From: Acidobacteriota bacterium
GTDB taxonomy: Bacteria > Acidobacteriota > Terriglobia > Terriglobales > Acidobacteriaceae
Length of the DNA stretch: 64,000 nucleotides
Assembly (NCBI GenBank): GCA_021813745.1
Contig: JAKAJO010000106.1
Location: 62,001 to 126,000, forward strand
Direction: 5' to 3'
A program made the position numbers and the translations under genes. Every line of letters begins with the position of its first letter. Positions within the stretch are counted from its first letter, which is position 1. Of the stretch, positions 38,727 to 48,983 are shown piece by piece. Below the pieces are notes generated by a model that saw nothing but the letters and a program-made list of their open reading frames with translations, made no database searches and was not told the origin of the DNA.

Positions 38727-39821
38727 ATGACGATGCGCGTGAAATGTCTATGCGCCGGAGTTGCGGCATGCTTTGCGGCTGGTCTTGCGGGGTGCGGCAC
38801 GCCCGCGGCGCCGCAGCCGCCTTCCCTGAAGCTGCCTGCGCCAGTTACGAACCTGGCCGCAGAACGTACCGGCAACTCTGTCCAGCTCACGTGGACCATG
38901 CCGGCGCGCACCACAGACAAGCTCCCCATCAAAGGCAACGTCACCGTCCACATCTGCCGAAAGGAAGCGTCTGGGCCGTGCGTCGCTGCCGGCCCAGACC
39001 AGACGATCGCGCCCAGTGCAGAACGCACCTTCACCGAGCCGCTGCCGTCCTCGCTCACCACAGGCCAGCCGCGGCTGCTCCAATACTTTGTTGAATTGAA
39101 AAATCAGAAGGGCCGCTCAGCAGGCTTGTCCAACGCAGCCTATGTCGCCGCCGGGGAGGCCCCAGGGCCAATCACCGCCTTCACCGCGACTCTGCGTAAA
39201 GATGGCGTCGTCCTGCGCTGGGCGCCTGATGGCGAAAGCACTCCGGTTCGCCTGCATCGCAAGTTGCTGACATCCCAGCCACAGCCGAAGCAACAGGGAC
39301 TTCTTGCGGGCCCGCCTGAGCCGGTTGAGATGAATCTGCTCGTCGACCAGGACACGCTGACTGCCGTCGCGCTCGATAAGAGCGTCCGCTTTGGCGCTAC
39401 GTATGAGTACCGCGCCCAGCGCGTCGCCCAACTCACGGTGGAGGGGCATGTCCTCGAACTCGCCGGAGCGCTCAGTCAACCAGTTGACATCGCGGTTCTC
39501 GATGTCTTTCCGCCTGTAGCCCCAAAAGGTCTGGCCGCGGTGGCCATCGCAGCACAGAACGGCACGCCCGCTGCGATCGACCTGAGCTGGCAGCCAAACA
39601 CTGAAGACGATCTTGCCGGCTACATCGTCTATCGCCGTGAGGACGATGGCGCGTGGCGGCGCATCTCACCCACACAGCCGCTGATTGGCCCAGCCTTTCA
39701 TGATTCAGGTGTCGAGCCCGGCCACACCTATCACTACGCGATTAGCGCCATCGACCAAGGTGGTCACGAAAGTGCCCGCTCGGTAGAGGCGCAGGAGTCG
39801 GTACCCGCGAACAGCAACTGA
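38727..39821 (+). CDS. lipoprotein with fibronectin type III domains
   Basis: 364 residues. Lipobox LAGC at about residues 20-23 after MRVKCLCAGVAACFAAG, so it is lipid-anchored. The mature protein has FN3-type beta-sandwiches: PAPVTNLAAERTGNSVQLTW, PGPITAFTATLRKDGVVLRW, and APKGLAAVAI...IDLSWQPNTEDDLAGYIVYRRED, the last being the clearest. Function unknown; such proteins are common surface or secretion-associated lipoproteins in Acidobacteriota. It starts 82 bp from the divergent MFS gene and is 27 bp ahead of the FAH gene. Confidence 0.82.
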   Translation: MTMRVKCLCAGVAACFAAGLAGCGTPAAPQPPSLKLPAPVTNLAAERTGNSVQLTWTMPARTTDKLPIKGNVTVHICRKEASGPCVAAGPDQTIAPSAERTFTEPLPSSLTTGQPRLLQYFVELKNQKGRSAGLSNAAYVAAGEAPGPITAFTATLRKDGVVLRWAPDGESTPVRLHRKLLTSQPQPKQQGLLAGPPEPVEMNLLVDQDTLTAVALDKSVRFGATYEYRAQRVAQLTVEGHVLELAGALSQPVDIAVLDVFPPVAPKGLAAVAIAAQNGTPAAIDLSWQPNTEDDLAGYIVYRREDDGAWRRISPTQPLIGPAFHDSGVEPGHTYHYAISAIDQGGHESARSVEAQESVPANSN

Positions 39822-39848
39822 ATTCTGCACACTCAGGAGAAGCTTTCC

Positions 39849-40664
39849 ATGAAAACTTGCCGCTATCTGCATCAGGGCATCGCCCGCTACGGGCGAGTGG
39901 AAGAAACCAACGGCGCGTTGTGGATCACCGGGTCCGCACCCATACCGGAAGAAGACCTGGCCGCGCAGGTTGCGGCGCTCCGGGGCGTCGCGCAACCCGA
40001 CGTCGAGCCCATACCGCTCGACACCGCTGAACTTCTTCCGCCTGTCACGCCGGGCAAGATCCTCTGTGTGGGACGCAACTATCGCGACCACGCCAAGGAA
40101 CTCGGCAATGAAGTCCCCGCCGAGCCGCTCATCTTCTTCAAGCCCATCTCGTCTCTGCTTGCGCCGGGCGCCACAGTGCGCATGCCGCGCATCTCGGAAC
40201 GCATCGACTTTGAGGGTGAACTCGTCCTCGTCATCAGCCGTCGCGCCTCTCATCTCAAGCCCGACACCAACTGGCGCAGTTACGTCCGCGGATACACCAT
40301 TGCCAACGACGTCACCGCGCGTGACCTGCAGAAGAAGGACGGCCAGTGGACGCGCGCCAAGGGCTTCGACACCTTCTGCCCGGTCGGCCCCATCCTCAGC
40401 GACGAGGTTGACCCCGAGAAGGGTCTGACCGTGGAGACCCGCGTCAATGGCGAACTGCGCCAGCATGGCTCAACCGCGGACTTCATCTTCTCCATTCCGC
40501 AGCTTCTTGCGTATATCACGGCAGCCATTACGCTTGAGCCGGGCGACCTGCTGCTGACCGGCACGCCCGCAGGCGTGGCGCCGCTGGCCCCAGGCGACCG
40601 CGTTGAGGTCTCTGTCACGGACCTCGGCACGCTCGCTAACTCTTTTGCTGCCGAGACGGTTTGA
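39849..40664 (+). CDS. fumarylacetoacetate hydrolase family protein
   Basis: 271 residues, cytosolic. FAH-fold enzymes hydrolyse or decarboxylate acylpyruvates and 2-keto-acids with a bound Mg. Metal ligands are in the ERIDFEGELVLVI segment (E-x-E) and the ANDVTARD loop; GKILCVGRNYRDHAKELG and GDLLLTGTPAGVAPLAPGD are family hallmarks. It resembles the 2-hydroxyhepta-2,4-diene-1,7-dioate isomerase/acylpyruvase subgroup, but no pathway neighbours fix the substrate. Confidence 0.88.
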   Translation: MKTCRYLHQGIARYGRVEETNGALWITGSAPIPEEDLAAQVAALRGVAQPDVEPIPLDTAELLPPVTPGKILCVGRNYRDHAKELGNEVPAEPLIFFKPISSLLAPGATVRMPRISERIDFEGELVLVISRRASHLKPDTNWRSYVRGYTIANDVTARDLQKKDGQWTRAKGFDTFCPVGPILSDEVDPEKGLTVETRVNGELRQHGSTADFIFSIPQLLAYITAAITLEPGDLLLTGTPAGVAPLAPGDRVEVSVTDLGTLANSFAAETV

Positions 40665-40780
40665 CGCGCTTCCGGCCGCGAAGCAACCTGGGCGATTCAG
40701 AAGAATCCAAACTAGAAGTAGACTGAGAGTGGAACGCACCCGGCGGGGCTCACTTCCCCGGCAACCCAATAGGAGGAATC

Positions 40781-41782
40781 ATGCCGCAGAACCTGCTCGA
40801 GCAATTGCGCAACTTCACCGTGGTAGTCGCAGACACGGGCGACATCGAAGCGATGGAACAGTTTCGTCCGCAGGACGCCACGACCAACCCCTCGCTGATT
40901 ACCGCCGCCGCGCAGATGCCGCAGTATCAGTCGATCGTCGATGGTGTTCTGAAGGACGCGCGCAACGAACTTGGTGAGTCGGCCAGTGACCAGGCCGTGG
41001 CCAATCTCGCCTTTCAGAGGCTGGCGATCGCTTTTGGCAAGAAGATTCTGCAAATCGTCCCCGGCCGCGTGAGCACCGAGGTGGATGCGCGCCTCTCCTA
41101 CGACACCGAAGCCACCATCAAGCTCGCGCGCAGTATCATCGCGCAGTATGACGCCGCCGGCATCGGGCGCAATCACGTGCTCATCAAGATCGCCTCCACC
41201 TGGGAAGGCATTCGTGCCGCAGAAGTGCTGGAGAAGGAAGGCATCCACTGCAACCTGACGCTGCTCTTCGGGCTGCATCAGGCTATCGCCGCGGCAGACG
41301 CGGGCGCCACGCTCATCTCGCCCTTCGTTGGCCGTATCCTCGACTGGTACAAGAAGGACACGGGAAAGGACTTCCACGGCGCCGACGATCCCGGCGTGCA
41401 GTCAGTCACACGCATTTACAACTACTTCAAAAAATTCGGCTATAAGACCGTCGTGATGGGCGCGAGCTTCCGCAACATCGGCGAAATCTGCGAGCTCGCA
41501 GGCTGCGACCTGCTCACCATTTCGCCGCAGCTTCTGGCCGAACTGGAAGCCACACACGCCGAGCTGCCACGCAAGCTGGACCCGAAGTCAGCTGCATCCT
41601 TGCCGATCGAGAGAATCACCGTCGACAAGGCGACCTTTGACCGGATGCACGCCGCGGATCGGATGGCGACCGATAAGCTCAAGGAAGGCATTGACGGCTT
41701 CTCCGCTGCGCTCGTCAAGCTTGAAACCATGCTGGCGAAGCGGCTGGCCGAACTCGAGCAGCGCGCCACCGCGAGCGTGTAG
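40781..41782 (+). CDS. tal: transaldolase
   Basis: 333 residues; ATG 40781 has AGGAGGAA 3 bp upstream. Class I aldolase of the non-oxidative pentose phosphate pathway transferring dihydroxyacetone units. The Schiff-base Lys is in [31 protein letters not shown] and [11 protein letters not shown] are standard TalB-type motifs. The C-terminus is slightly longer than E. coli TalB (317). Stands alone after the FAH-family gene. Confidence 0.96.
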   Translation: MPQNLLEQLRNFTVVVADTGDIEAMEQFRPQDATTNPSLITAAAQMPQYQSIVDGVLKDARNELGESASDQAVANLAFQRLAIAFGKKILQIVPGRVSTEVDARLSYDTEATIKLARSIIAQYDAAGIGRNHVLIKIASTWEGIRAAEVLEKEGIHCNLTLLFGLHQAIAAADAGATLISPFVGRILDWYKKDTGKDFHGADDPGVQSVTRIYNYFKKFGYKTVVMGASFRNIGEICELAGCDLLTISPQLLAELEATHAELPRKLDPKSAASLPIERITVDKATFDRMHAADRMATDKLKEGIDGFSAALVKLETMLAKRLAELEQRATASV

Positions 41783-42045
41783 AGGACGCATCCTGCAGCT
41801 TCAACCCGTAAGAGGGCAGTGCTCGGCTGCCCTCTCCGATTTTGCTGTGGTGTGCGCATTTGCACTCATTACCCTCATCTGCCAAAAAAGTTGTAGCTCT
41901 CTCTTGGCAAACGCAACATTTCCGATATGCTCAGTGTCAACACTGAGTACAACGGGCAGTGGCTGGCATCCCCGGCTGCACGCAAGCACAGATTCCGGCC
42001 AATGCCTTTGGGCAGACCGGCTGCGTGCGGTCGCGGGAGGAATGT

Positions 42046-42585
42046 ATGCAGACACCGAGTCATCCGCTGGAACCCTTCTTCCATCAGGCTGTCCGCAACA
42101 GCTACGAGGGGAAGCTGGGTCTGCATGATCCAGACATCACCAGTTACGTCGCGCGGTTGCTTTGCGAGTTTTCAAAAGCTGATAAGCTCTATGCCGTACG
42201 CGACGCTGGCGGCCGGCCCATCGAAGACCTCAACGCGCTGCTTGAAGCAGCAGATCCCGTCAACGGAACGGCGCCTTCCTTTGATGCCGAGCGGTCCATA
42301 AGGAAGTACATCGGCGACTACGCGCTCTTCGTCGGTGGAATGTACCCGGAAGCTGCGCAATCCGGCCATCACCGCCGTGGCGCCCATCCCACTCTGGGCG
42401 AGCTCATCCAGGCCGGCAAGGAAAGCTACTACATCGTCAGCCAGTTCAATCTTTTTGAATACGAACAGGAAGCGCCGCTTTTCGCACGCCTGTCCGACGG
42501 CTTCGAACGCTGCGTGCTGGGCCTTGCGCTCGTGCGGAGCGAGTTGCATAAGCGCAAGGGCCTGTTGCCGCCAACGGTGCAATGA
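42046..42585 (+). CDS. conserved-looking protein of unknown function
   Basis: 179 residues from ATG 42046, with GGGAGGA 6 bp upstream. Soluble, no signal peptide or membrane helix. Contains PDITSYVARLLCEF near the N-terminus, FDAERSIRKYIGDYALFVGGMYPE in the middle and a Tyr/Phe-rich stretch (ESYYIVSQFNLFEYEQEAPLF). The composition and RBS support a real gene. I cannot name its family. Convergent with a TonB receptor. Confidence 0.65.
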   Translation: MQTPSHPLEPFFHQAVRNSYEGKLGLHDPDITSYVARLLCEFSKADKLYAVRDAGGRPIEDLNALLEAADPVNGTAPSFDAERSIRKYIGDYALFVGGMYPEAAQSGHHRRGAHPTLGELIQAGKESYYIVSQFNLFEYEQEAPLFARLSDGFERCVLGLALVRSELHKRKGLLPPTVQ

Positions 42586-42706
42586 TCAAGCCAACGTCAT
42601 CGCCTATTCCGACCAGACTGTAAACACATTTTGCGCACGCCGCAGATTACCGAGGTACGACCGCACCATTGCATAAGGCCACTTGACGCGCGAGAGATTT
42701 GCGCTT

Positions 42707-44539
42707 CTAGCGCCCCAACTGCAGAGCAAAGCCCCCCACGATCGACCTTCCCGGCATGTTCACGCCGCTGATCTCCTGATAGCCTGTGTTGCTCAGGTTG
42801 CTTAGGCGCAGATAAGGCCGCAGCCTGCCTGCGTCGTGCGTAACCGTCGCATTCCACACCGGGTAAACCGATTGCTGATACCGCTGGGCAATCTGCACCA
42901 CATTGCTCATCACCCAGTGATGCGCCGCAGCCGCTGTCCAAGTGGCCATTACGTTCTGCACCGGATAGTTGAAGATGTACTCCGATTGCAGACCGTGCAG
43001 CGCACTCTGCGCGCCGTGCAGGGCTGTCCAGGAAACTCGCACCGTCTGCGAACGCGCAGGAATCCATGTCGCCGTCGCCTCCACGCCTTCAAATTGCAGC
43101 CCGCTCAGGTTCGTCGCCTGCCACTGCGCCGTCGAGGAAGCCCGCACGTAGTCGATCGCATCATGCTCACGCGTGTAAAAGCCCGTGCCGGAGAGCGTAA
43201 GTTTCGGCGATGGGTTCCAGTCCGCGCCACCATCGCCCGACCATGCCGACTCAGGCTGCAGATTCGGATTGCCCAGCGTCGTCGGGTCAGAGTAGTAGAG
43301 ATCCGTGTAGGTCGGAATGCGGAAACCATAGCCGCCGCTGGCGCGCAGTTTCAGACTCTGCATCACGCGCAGGCTGCCCGCCAGTTGCGGCGACCACACG
43401 GCTGGAATTCCTCCGGAAAATAGCTCGCCGCGCAGGCCTGCGGCAAGGTTCCATCGCTGTGCCGCCGGCCGCAGGTCCATGTCCAAATATGCGGCGCCGC
43501 GATTGCGGGCATGGTCGCCCAGATTATTGCTCACAATACTGTCGCCGTCTGCCTCCAGGCCCATCAATATCTGCGATGCGCCGGCAATGCTGTGGGTGGA
43601 TCGCAGATTCGCCTGCCACGATCCGTCCATGTGATTGTTTTCATACAGGGCGGGATCATCCCGCACCAGAATGAACTCGTCTGTGTGTCGCCGGTAGCCA
43701 TAGGCTGCAGTCGTATGGGCGCCCAGTTCCTGCCGCACGGATGCAAACCATCCTTTCGTTCGCTCCCACGAAGAGAAATTGCCATAGAACTGATTTGCAC
43801 CAAACGCTCGGTCGCTGCCTGCAAAGAGTAAGTCCGTCACACCGAGTCGCGATCCAGCCCACGTCTCCAACGACGCATCCTCATTGCGGTAGTCGCGGTC
43901 CGTCATGAATCCAGTCGAAAAATTGCGACTGCCCGTCACGCGGCCGCTCCACGCACGATAGACTCCGCCACCGATAAACGATTGTTCGTTCTCGCCAAAA
44001 TTACCCGCGCCAGTCCGCACGCGCAGGGAATCATGATCGGGCGCTGCCGTCAGAAAATCCACCACGCCGCTCAACGCATCAACCCCGTGCAACGTTGATC
44101 CCGCTCCTTCCAACACTTGAATCGATTCCATGGCATCGAGTGGCACCGGTAAATCCAGGTCATGGTGCGCAGTCTGGCTGTCATTGATGCGAAATCCGTT
44201 CAGAAGAACCAGAGTCTGCGCAAAGCTTCCGCCGCGAAGCGATATGTCCGCCTGTGCACCTCCGGCCCCGCGCTGTTCGAGGAAGAGAGCTGAGTCCTGT
44301 CGTAAAAAGTCCAGTGGTGAATCCGCGGCGAGTTTCTGCCCCTCCAACGGAAGCACAACCACCGCGCGTGGCGATTCGGCCAGTGGCACCGGCGTTGCCG
44401 AGCCCAGCACGACCATCGTCTCCGGATTGGCCTTCAAACCGGGGTTCTGACGCTGTACCGCATCCTGCGCATGGTTCAGAGCTGCTTGGCTCACAACGAA
44501 GGAAAGGAAAGCAATGGGAATCCAACGCGCACTGTGCAT
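42707..44539 (-). CDS. BtuB-like TonB-dependent receptor
   Basis: 610 residues, with signal peptide (MHSARWIPIAFLSFVVSQAAL, cleavage near HAQ). Compact plug domain (LDFLRQDSALFLEQRGAGGAQADISLRGGSFAQTLVLLNGFRINDSQTAHHDLDLPV) followed by a 22-strand-type barrel, as in BtuB and small siderophore receptors; there is no regulatory-like N-terminal domain, unlike the receptor at 8447. No cobalamin riboswitch or transport genes are nearby, so the ligand (cobalamin, iron chelate or other metal complex) is open. Divergent from a MarR regulator 97 bp away. Confidence 0.88.
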   Translation of the reverse strand: MHSARWIPIAFLSFVVSQAALNHAQDAVQRQNPGLKANPETMVVLGSATPVPLAESPRAVVVLPLEGQKLAADSPLDFLRQDSALFLEQRGAGGAQADISLRGGSFAQTLVLLNGFRINDSQTAHHDLDLPVPLDAMESIQVLEGAGSTLHGVDALSGVVDFLTAAPDHDSLRVRTGAGNFGENEQSFIGGGVYRAWSGRVTGSRNFSTGFMTDRDYRNEDASLETWAGSRLGVTDLLFAGSDRAFGANQFYGNFSSWERTKGWFASVRQELGAHTTAAYGYRRHTDEFILVRDDPALYENNHMDGSWQANLRSTHSIAGASQILMGLEADGDSIVSNNLGDHARNRGAAYLDMDLRPAAQRWNLAAGLRGELFSGGIPAVWSPQLAGSLRVMQSLKLRASGGYGFRIPTYTDLYYSDPTTLGNPNLQPESAWSGDGGADWNPSPKLTLSGTGFYTREHDAIDYVRASSTAQWQATNLSGLQFEGVEATATWIPARSQTVRVSWTALHGAQSALHGLQSEYIFNYPVQNVMATWTAAAAHHWVMSNVVQIAQRYQQSVYPVWNATVTHDAGRLRPYLRLSNLSNTGYQEISGVNMPGRSIVGGFALQLGR

Positions 44540-44605
44540 AGAGGAATCTCCATGTCATCGTCTCCCGGCGTGGTGCCGGATACAAGCATGGTTTGAGTCG
44601 CTCTC

Positions 44606-44630
44606 AAATAGTTGTTCTGATAAACTATTT
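44606..44630. promoter_or_regulatory. candidate operator between the TonB receptor and marR
   Basis: AAATAGTT (44606-44613), 9-bp spacer, AACTATTT (44623-44630): a perfect AT-rich inverted repeat 6 bp before the MarR start. The symmetry and spacing fit a MarR-family dimer. Confidence 0.5.
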
Positions 44631-44635
44631 TCACA

Positions 44636-45085
44636 ATGACAATGCGAATCGACGCGTTCCTGCGCGAAAGTCCCATGTTTGCCGTAAGCAGGGCCGCGCT
44701 GAGCTTTGAAGCCCTCAGCGCCCGTGTTCTCGCTGTGGATGACCTGAGCTTTCTGGAGGGACTCGTGCTGGCTGCACTCTTCTTTGAAGCGCCTCGTCCC
44801 ATCAAGCCTTCGCAGCTCTCTGCGACCTTCGCCACCAGCCGCGGCAACATCAGCCATTGCGTATCCCGTCTGGAAGCCAAGGGGATGCTGCAGCGGCGCA
44901 TTGATCCCGACGACGCGCGGGCATTCCAGCTTACGCTCAAGCCGCAGGGAAGGCGTAGTGCTCTTCGAGTGATTGGCGCATTGGATGCATTGCAGAGAAG
45001 CTTTGAGAAGCAGGTGGGCAAGCCTGCGCTTCGCGCCATGCTGGCCACGTTGGCGCGCCTCCATGAGATGCACGCTGCAGGCTGA
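44636..45085 (+). CDS. MarR-family transcriptional regulator
   Basis: 149 residues. Winged-helix DNA-binding protein: PIKPSQLSATFATSRGNISHCVSRLEAKGMLQRRIDPDDARAFQLTLKPQGR is the helix-turn-helix plus wing with the D-x-R tip. The flanking helices form the dimer interface. It probably controls itself and the divergent TonB receptor through the inverted repeat at 44606. Start could also be the second Met (44642). Confidence 0.85.
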   Translation: MTMRIDAFLRESPMFAVSRAALSFEALSARVLAVDDLSFLEGLVLAALFFEAPRPIKPSQLSATFATSRGNISHCVSRLEAKGMLQRRIDPDDARAFQLTLKPQGRRSALRVIGALDALQRSFEKQVGKPALRAMLATLARLHEMHAAG

Positions 45086-45100
45086 CTTGCGGGACCGTTG

Positions 45101-46606
45101 CTAAAGGATGTAGCGGCTCAGGTCCTGGTCGCGAACGATGCTCGCCACCATCTGCCTCACATACTCCGGCGTGATGTCGAAGACCTTCTCAGGACCGGAT
45201 GCCGTCATCCGCTCCTGATACGGTAAAGGCGTCGATGCCTCTTCCCGAATAGCCGCAGCAGTCGCCTCAGCTTTCTGCGAGTCAGTGGCGCGCCGTGCGA
45301 CGTCGGGGGCAAGGAAGCTCACATCCTCCAGCACGCGCTCCATGATGGTATGCAACCGGCGCGCACCGATGTTTTCGGTGGTTTCATTCACTTTGAAAGC
45401 AAACTCCGCCATCTCGCGCAGCGCCTCCGGCGTGAACTCAAGCCTGACGCCTTCTGTTTCCAGCAGCGCGGAGTATTGCCGGGTCAGTGAGGCCTTCGGC
45501 TCGGTAAGAATGCGCAGGAAATCCTCGACCGTTAGCGACTTCAGCTCTACGCGAATCGGGAACCGCCCCTGCAGTTCCGGGATCAGGTCGCTTGGCTTCG
45601 ACACATGAAATGCGCCGGCAGCGATGAACAGAATATGGTCGGTGCGCACCATGCCGTAGCGCGTGTTCACTGTCGTCCCTTCCACAATCGGAAGAATGTC
45701 ACGCTGTACGCCTTCGCGTGAGACGTCAGGCCCGTGTCCACCCTCGCGCCCTGCGATCTTGTCAATTTCGTCCAGGAAGACAATTCCGCTTGACTCCACG
45801 CGCTCAACTGCCGCGCGATTCACCGAGTCCATGTCGATCAGGCGGCTTTCTTCCTCCTGAACCAGGTAGTCGAATGCATCTCCCACCTTCATCTTGCGCT
45901 TCTTGGTGGCATTGCCAAAAATATTGGGCAGCATATCCTTGAGGCTCATCTCCATATCCTCAAGGTTCTGGTTGCTGATAATGCCAAACTGCGGCGTGCC
46001 GCGATCGCGCACGTCAATCTCGACCATACGATCATCCAGCTTGCCTTCACGGAACTGCTGGCGTAGCTTCTCGCGCGAGCGCTGATGGCTGTCCACTCCT
46101 GCCGGCAGCGCGGGCTGGCCTTCCTGCCCCTGAGGCGCAGCGGGCGGTGGCGGCAGCAGAACGTCCAGCAGGCGCTCCTCAGCATTCATCTCCGCACGAT
46201 CTTCCACCTCCTCCAGTCGCTCTTCGCGCACCATGTCGATGGCGATCTCCACCAGATCACGGATCATCGACTCAACGTCCCGACCCACGTAGCCCACCTC
46301 GGTGAACTTTGAGGCCTCGACCTTCAGGAATGGAGAGTTGGTCAGCTTGGCCAGCCTTCGCGCAATCTCTGTCTTGCCCACACCCGTCGGCCCGATCATG
46401 ATGATGTTCTTGGGCATGATGTCGTCGGCAAGGTCGGGCGGCAGCTTTTGCCGGCGCTGGCGATTGCGCAGCGCGATGGCCACCGCACGCTTGGCTGCGC
46501 GCTGGCCGACCACATGCTTGTCCAGCTCGGCGACAATCTCGCGTGGCGTCATCTCGTCGAGCGAGATGTCCTGTTCTTCGGCAGATGCGGGAAGATAAAT
46601 GGCCAT
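45101..46606 (-). CDS. hslU: ATP-dependent protease ATPase subunit HslU
   Basis: 501 residues. AAA+ unfoldase of the HslUV protease. Walker [11 protein letters not shown], Walker [25 protein letters not shown] pore-region motif, and the C-terminal DLSRYIL tail that docks into HslV. The intermediate (I) domain, residues ~110-240, has a Pro/Gln-rich insertion ([20 protein letters not shown]) making the protein longer than E. coli HslU (443). Follows hslV by 27 bp on the same strand. Confidence 0.97.
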   Translation of the reverse strand: MAIYLPASAEEQDISLDEMTPREIVAELDKHVVGQRAAKRAVAIALRNRQRRQKLPPDLADDIMPKNIIMIGPTGVGKTEIARRLAKLTNSPFLKVEASKFTEVGYVGRDVESMIRDLVEIAIDMVREERLEEVEDRAEMNAEERLLDVLLPPPPAAPQGQEGQPALPAGVDSHQRSREKLRQQFREGKLDDRMVEIDVRDRGTPQFGIISNQNLEDMEMSLKDMLPNIFGNATKKRKMKVGDAFDYLVQEEESRLIDMDSVNRAAVERVESSGIVFLDEIDKIAGREGGHGPDVSREGVQRDILPIVEGTTVNTRYGMVRTDHILFIAAGAFHVSKPSDLIPELQGRFPIRVELKSLTVEDFLRILTEPKASLTRQYSALLETEGVRLEFTPEALREMAEFAFKVNETTENIGARRLHTIMERVLEDVSFLAPDVARRATDSQKAEATAAAIREEASTPLPYQERMTASGPEKVFDITPEYVRQMVASIVRDQDLSRYIL

Positions 46607-46633
46607 GGATGCGATGAGCTCGCGGCGCTGCCG

Positions 46634-47203
46634 CTAGCCCTTCAACTCCTCAATCGTGATGCGGTCGTTAGTGTAGATACAGATCTCGCCGGCAATCTTC
46701 ATGGCTTTCTCGGCAATCTCGCGCGCACTCAGGCTCGTATTTTCCAGCAGAGCGCGCGCCGCCGCAGTTGCGTAGCTCCCTCCGCTGCCGATGGCCGCGA
46801 TTGGCTCATCGGGGTCAATGACATCTCCTGAACCAGAGATCAAAAACGTCTGGCCGACGTCCGCGACCACCAGCAGCGCCTCGAGGTTGCGCAGCATCTT
46901 GTCCGTGCGCCAATCCTTGGCAAGCTCCACTGCGGCGCGGTTTAAATTGCCGGCAAACTGCTCGAGTTTCGTCTCAAATCGGGCAAACAGTGAAAATGCG
47001 TCAGCCGTAGAACCGGCAAATCCGGCCAGAATCTTGTCCTGGTAAAGTCGGCGGATCTTCTTTGCCGTGTGCTTTAAAACGTGGTCTCCCAACGTGACCT
47101 GGCCATCGGCAGCCATCACCACCTGTCCGTTGCGACGTACGCAGATCACCGTCGTTGAATGGATCCGCTTCTCCTGCGCGTTTGTTTTTCCCTTACCAGA
47201 CAC
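46634..47203 (-). CDS. hslV: ATP-dependent protease subunit HslV
   Basis: 189 residues from GTG 47203, preceded by GGAGG at 10 bp. Threonine protease chamber subunit. The catalytic N-terminal Thr follows the propeptide: [28 protein letters not shown]. The ~15-residue leader must be removed for activity, whereas E. coli HslV only loses Met. [18 protein letters not shown] and [14 protein letters not shown] are standard. First gene of an hslVU operon, divergent from the M16 peptidase gene. Confidence 0.95.
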   Translation of the reverse strand: MSGKGKTNAQEKRIHSTTVICVRRNGQVVMAADGQVTLGDHVLKHTAKKIRRLYQDKILAGFAGSTADAFSLFARFETKLEQFAGNLNRAAVELAKDWRTDKMLRNLEALLVVADVGQTFLISGSGDVIDPDEPIAAIGSGGSYATAAARALLENTSLSAREIAEKAMKIAGEICIYTNDRITIEELKG

Positions 47204-47423
47204 CGAGAAAAAACCTCCGGAATGGCCACGTCCAGCGAACCGGAAATTCAAGCAGACGTAACACTCAGTATAGGGCAAGTACACGGCCGTTCGTGGGGCG
47301 GATGGGGCAATTCAGGAGCCTACTGCTCCTCGCATGGGTCTGGCTGGGTTTGACGCCTCCGGCGCGGCACAATAGCTTTGAAGGATGCGCGGCACCACGT
47401 CGGAACCGCCTAAAGGAGTTCGC

Positions 47424-48983
47424 ATGCGCAGCAGATTCACCGCCCGGCCTTGGATTGGGCTCTTCACTCTCGTCATCGCCTTTTTAGCCTGCCACATCGC
47501 TCTCGCGCAGGACCTTCAAAGCTTCGAAAAAAAGATCACGGTCAAGGTGCTTCCGAATGGCCTTACCCTGATTCTTTGCAACCGGCCCGAGGCTCCGGTT
47601 TTCAGCTATTCCACATTCATCGACGCCGGCGACGTCGACGATCCCTCTGGCGAAAGCGGCCTCGCGCACATGTTTGAGCATCTTGCCTTCAAGGGCACCA
47701 GCCAGATTGGCACCACCGATTATGCCGCCGAGAAGGTCGCTCTGGCCAAGGTGGAGGCAGCCAACAACGCCTACGAGGCCGAGTACCTCAAACCGGTAGG
47801 TCGCGATCCGCAAAAGCTCGCCGAGTTGAAAAAGATTTTCGAAGCTGCCCAGGCTGATGCGCAGAAGTATGTGATTCCCAATCAGTTTACTGAGGTCGCT
47901 GAGCGCAATGGAGCCACCGGCCTCAATGCCCAAACCGGCCTTGACGAGACAATGTATTTCTGGTCGATGCCGGAAAACCGGCTCCAGCTCTGGGCCTGGC
48001 TTGAAAGCGGCCGCCTCAGCGATGTTGTCCCGCGCGAGTTTTACAAGGAGCGGGATGTGGTGATGGAAGAGCGTCGCATGCGCACGGACTCCAATCCAAT
48101 CGGCCGCCTCACAGAGCAGTTTCTCGCAACGGCCTACGTTGCCCATCCTTATGGACGCAGCAGCATTGGCTGGCCGAGTGAAGTCAGCCAGCTTTCGGCC
48201 ACGGAAGCCATGGCCTTTCACAAGAAGTATTATGTCGGCTCCAACGTCGTCGTCGCCATCGTCGGCGATGTGAATGCGGCACAAGTCATGCCGATGCTCG
48301 AAAAATATTTCGACAAAGTCCCCGGCGGGCCCAAGCCAGAAGATTTGACGACCGTCGAGCCCAGGCAGTTTGCAGAAAAGTCTGTGGTCATTCGCGAAGC
48401 GACACAGCCCTTCTATATCGAGGGCTACCATCGGCCGAGCTATCGCGACCCCGATGATGCTGTCTACGATGCGATTCAGGACATCATGTCCAACGGCCGC
48501 GTCTCGCGTCTTTATCGCAGTCTTGTCGAGAAGCAGCAGATCGCCGCGGAAGCCGAAGGCTTCAGTCCATATCCGGGAGCCAAGTATCCAAGCCTCTTTG
48601 CTTTCTATGCGATTCCGCTGCCTGGTCACACCGATGACGAGATGCGCGCTGCCATTCACAAGGAAATTGAGAAGCTGAAAACCACCGACGTCACCGACGA
48701 GGAACTGGCCATGTTCAAAACCCGCGCCAAGGCCGATTTGCTGCGTGGCCTGGCAGACAATCAGGGACTGGCGAATGCGCTGGCCTTGTATCAGACACGC
48801 TATGGCGATTGGCGTCAGCTATTCCTGCAACTCGACCGAATCGACAAGGTCACAAAGGCCGATATCCACCGCGTTGCCAACAAAGTCTTTGTGGAATCCA
48901 ACCGGACCACTGCGGAGATCGTCTACACGCCAACTCCCAAGACCCCACAAAGTGCCGCGCAGGATAAGGGAGGTGCGCAATGA
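47424..48983 (+). CDS. M16 zinc peptidase, catalytic subunit
   Basis: 519 residues from ATG 47424 (AAGGAG 6 bp upstream), with signal peptide ending CHIALAQ. Periplasmic pitrilysin-family metallopeptidase: HMFEHLAFKGT supplies the inverted HxxEH zinc site and VVMEERRMR the third ligand Glu. A helical, Lys/Glu-rich insertion of about 60 residues separates them. Two M16 halves are visible. The stop overlaps the next M16 gene by 4 bp (ATGA), so they form a heterodimer-type pair. Confidence 0.92.
   Translation: MRSRFTARPWIGLFTLVIAFLACHIALAQDLQSFEKKITVKVLPNGLTLILCNRPEAPVFSYSTFIDAGDVDDPSGESGLAHMFEHLAFKGTSQIGTTDYAAEKVALAKVEAANNAYEAEYLKPVGRDPQKLAELKKIFEAAQADAQKYVIPNQFTEVAERNGATGLNAQTGLDETMYFWSMPENRLQLWAWLESGRLSDVVPREFYKERDVVMEERRMRTDSNPIGRLTEQFLATAYVAHPYGRSSIGWPSEVSQLSATEAMAFHKKYYVGSNVVVAIVGDVNAAQVMPMLEKYFDKVPGGPKPEDLTTVEPRQFAEKSVVIREATQPFYIEGYHRPSYRDPDDAVYDAIQDIMSNGRVSRLYRSLVEKQQIAAEAEGFSPYPGAKYPSLFAFYAIPLPGHTDDEMRAAIHKEIEKLKTTDVTDEELAMFKTRAKADLLRGLADNQGLANALALYQTRYGDWRQLFLQLDRIDKVTKADIHRVANKVFVESNRTTAEIVYTPTPKTPQSAAQDKGGAQ

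Noticed and set aside
44540..44635. Cobalamin riboswitch before the BtuB-like receptor
   Set aside because: The intergenic region is only about 96 bp and lacks the B12-box; it holds a MarR-type inverted repeat instead.
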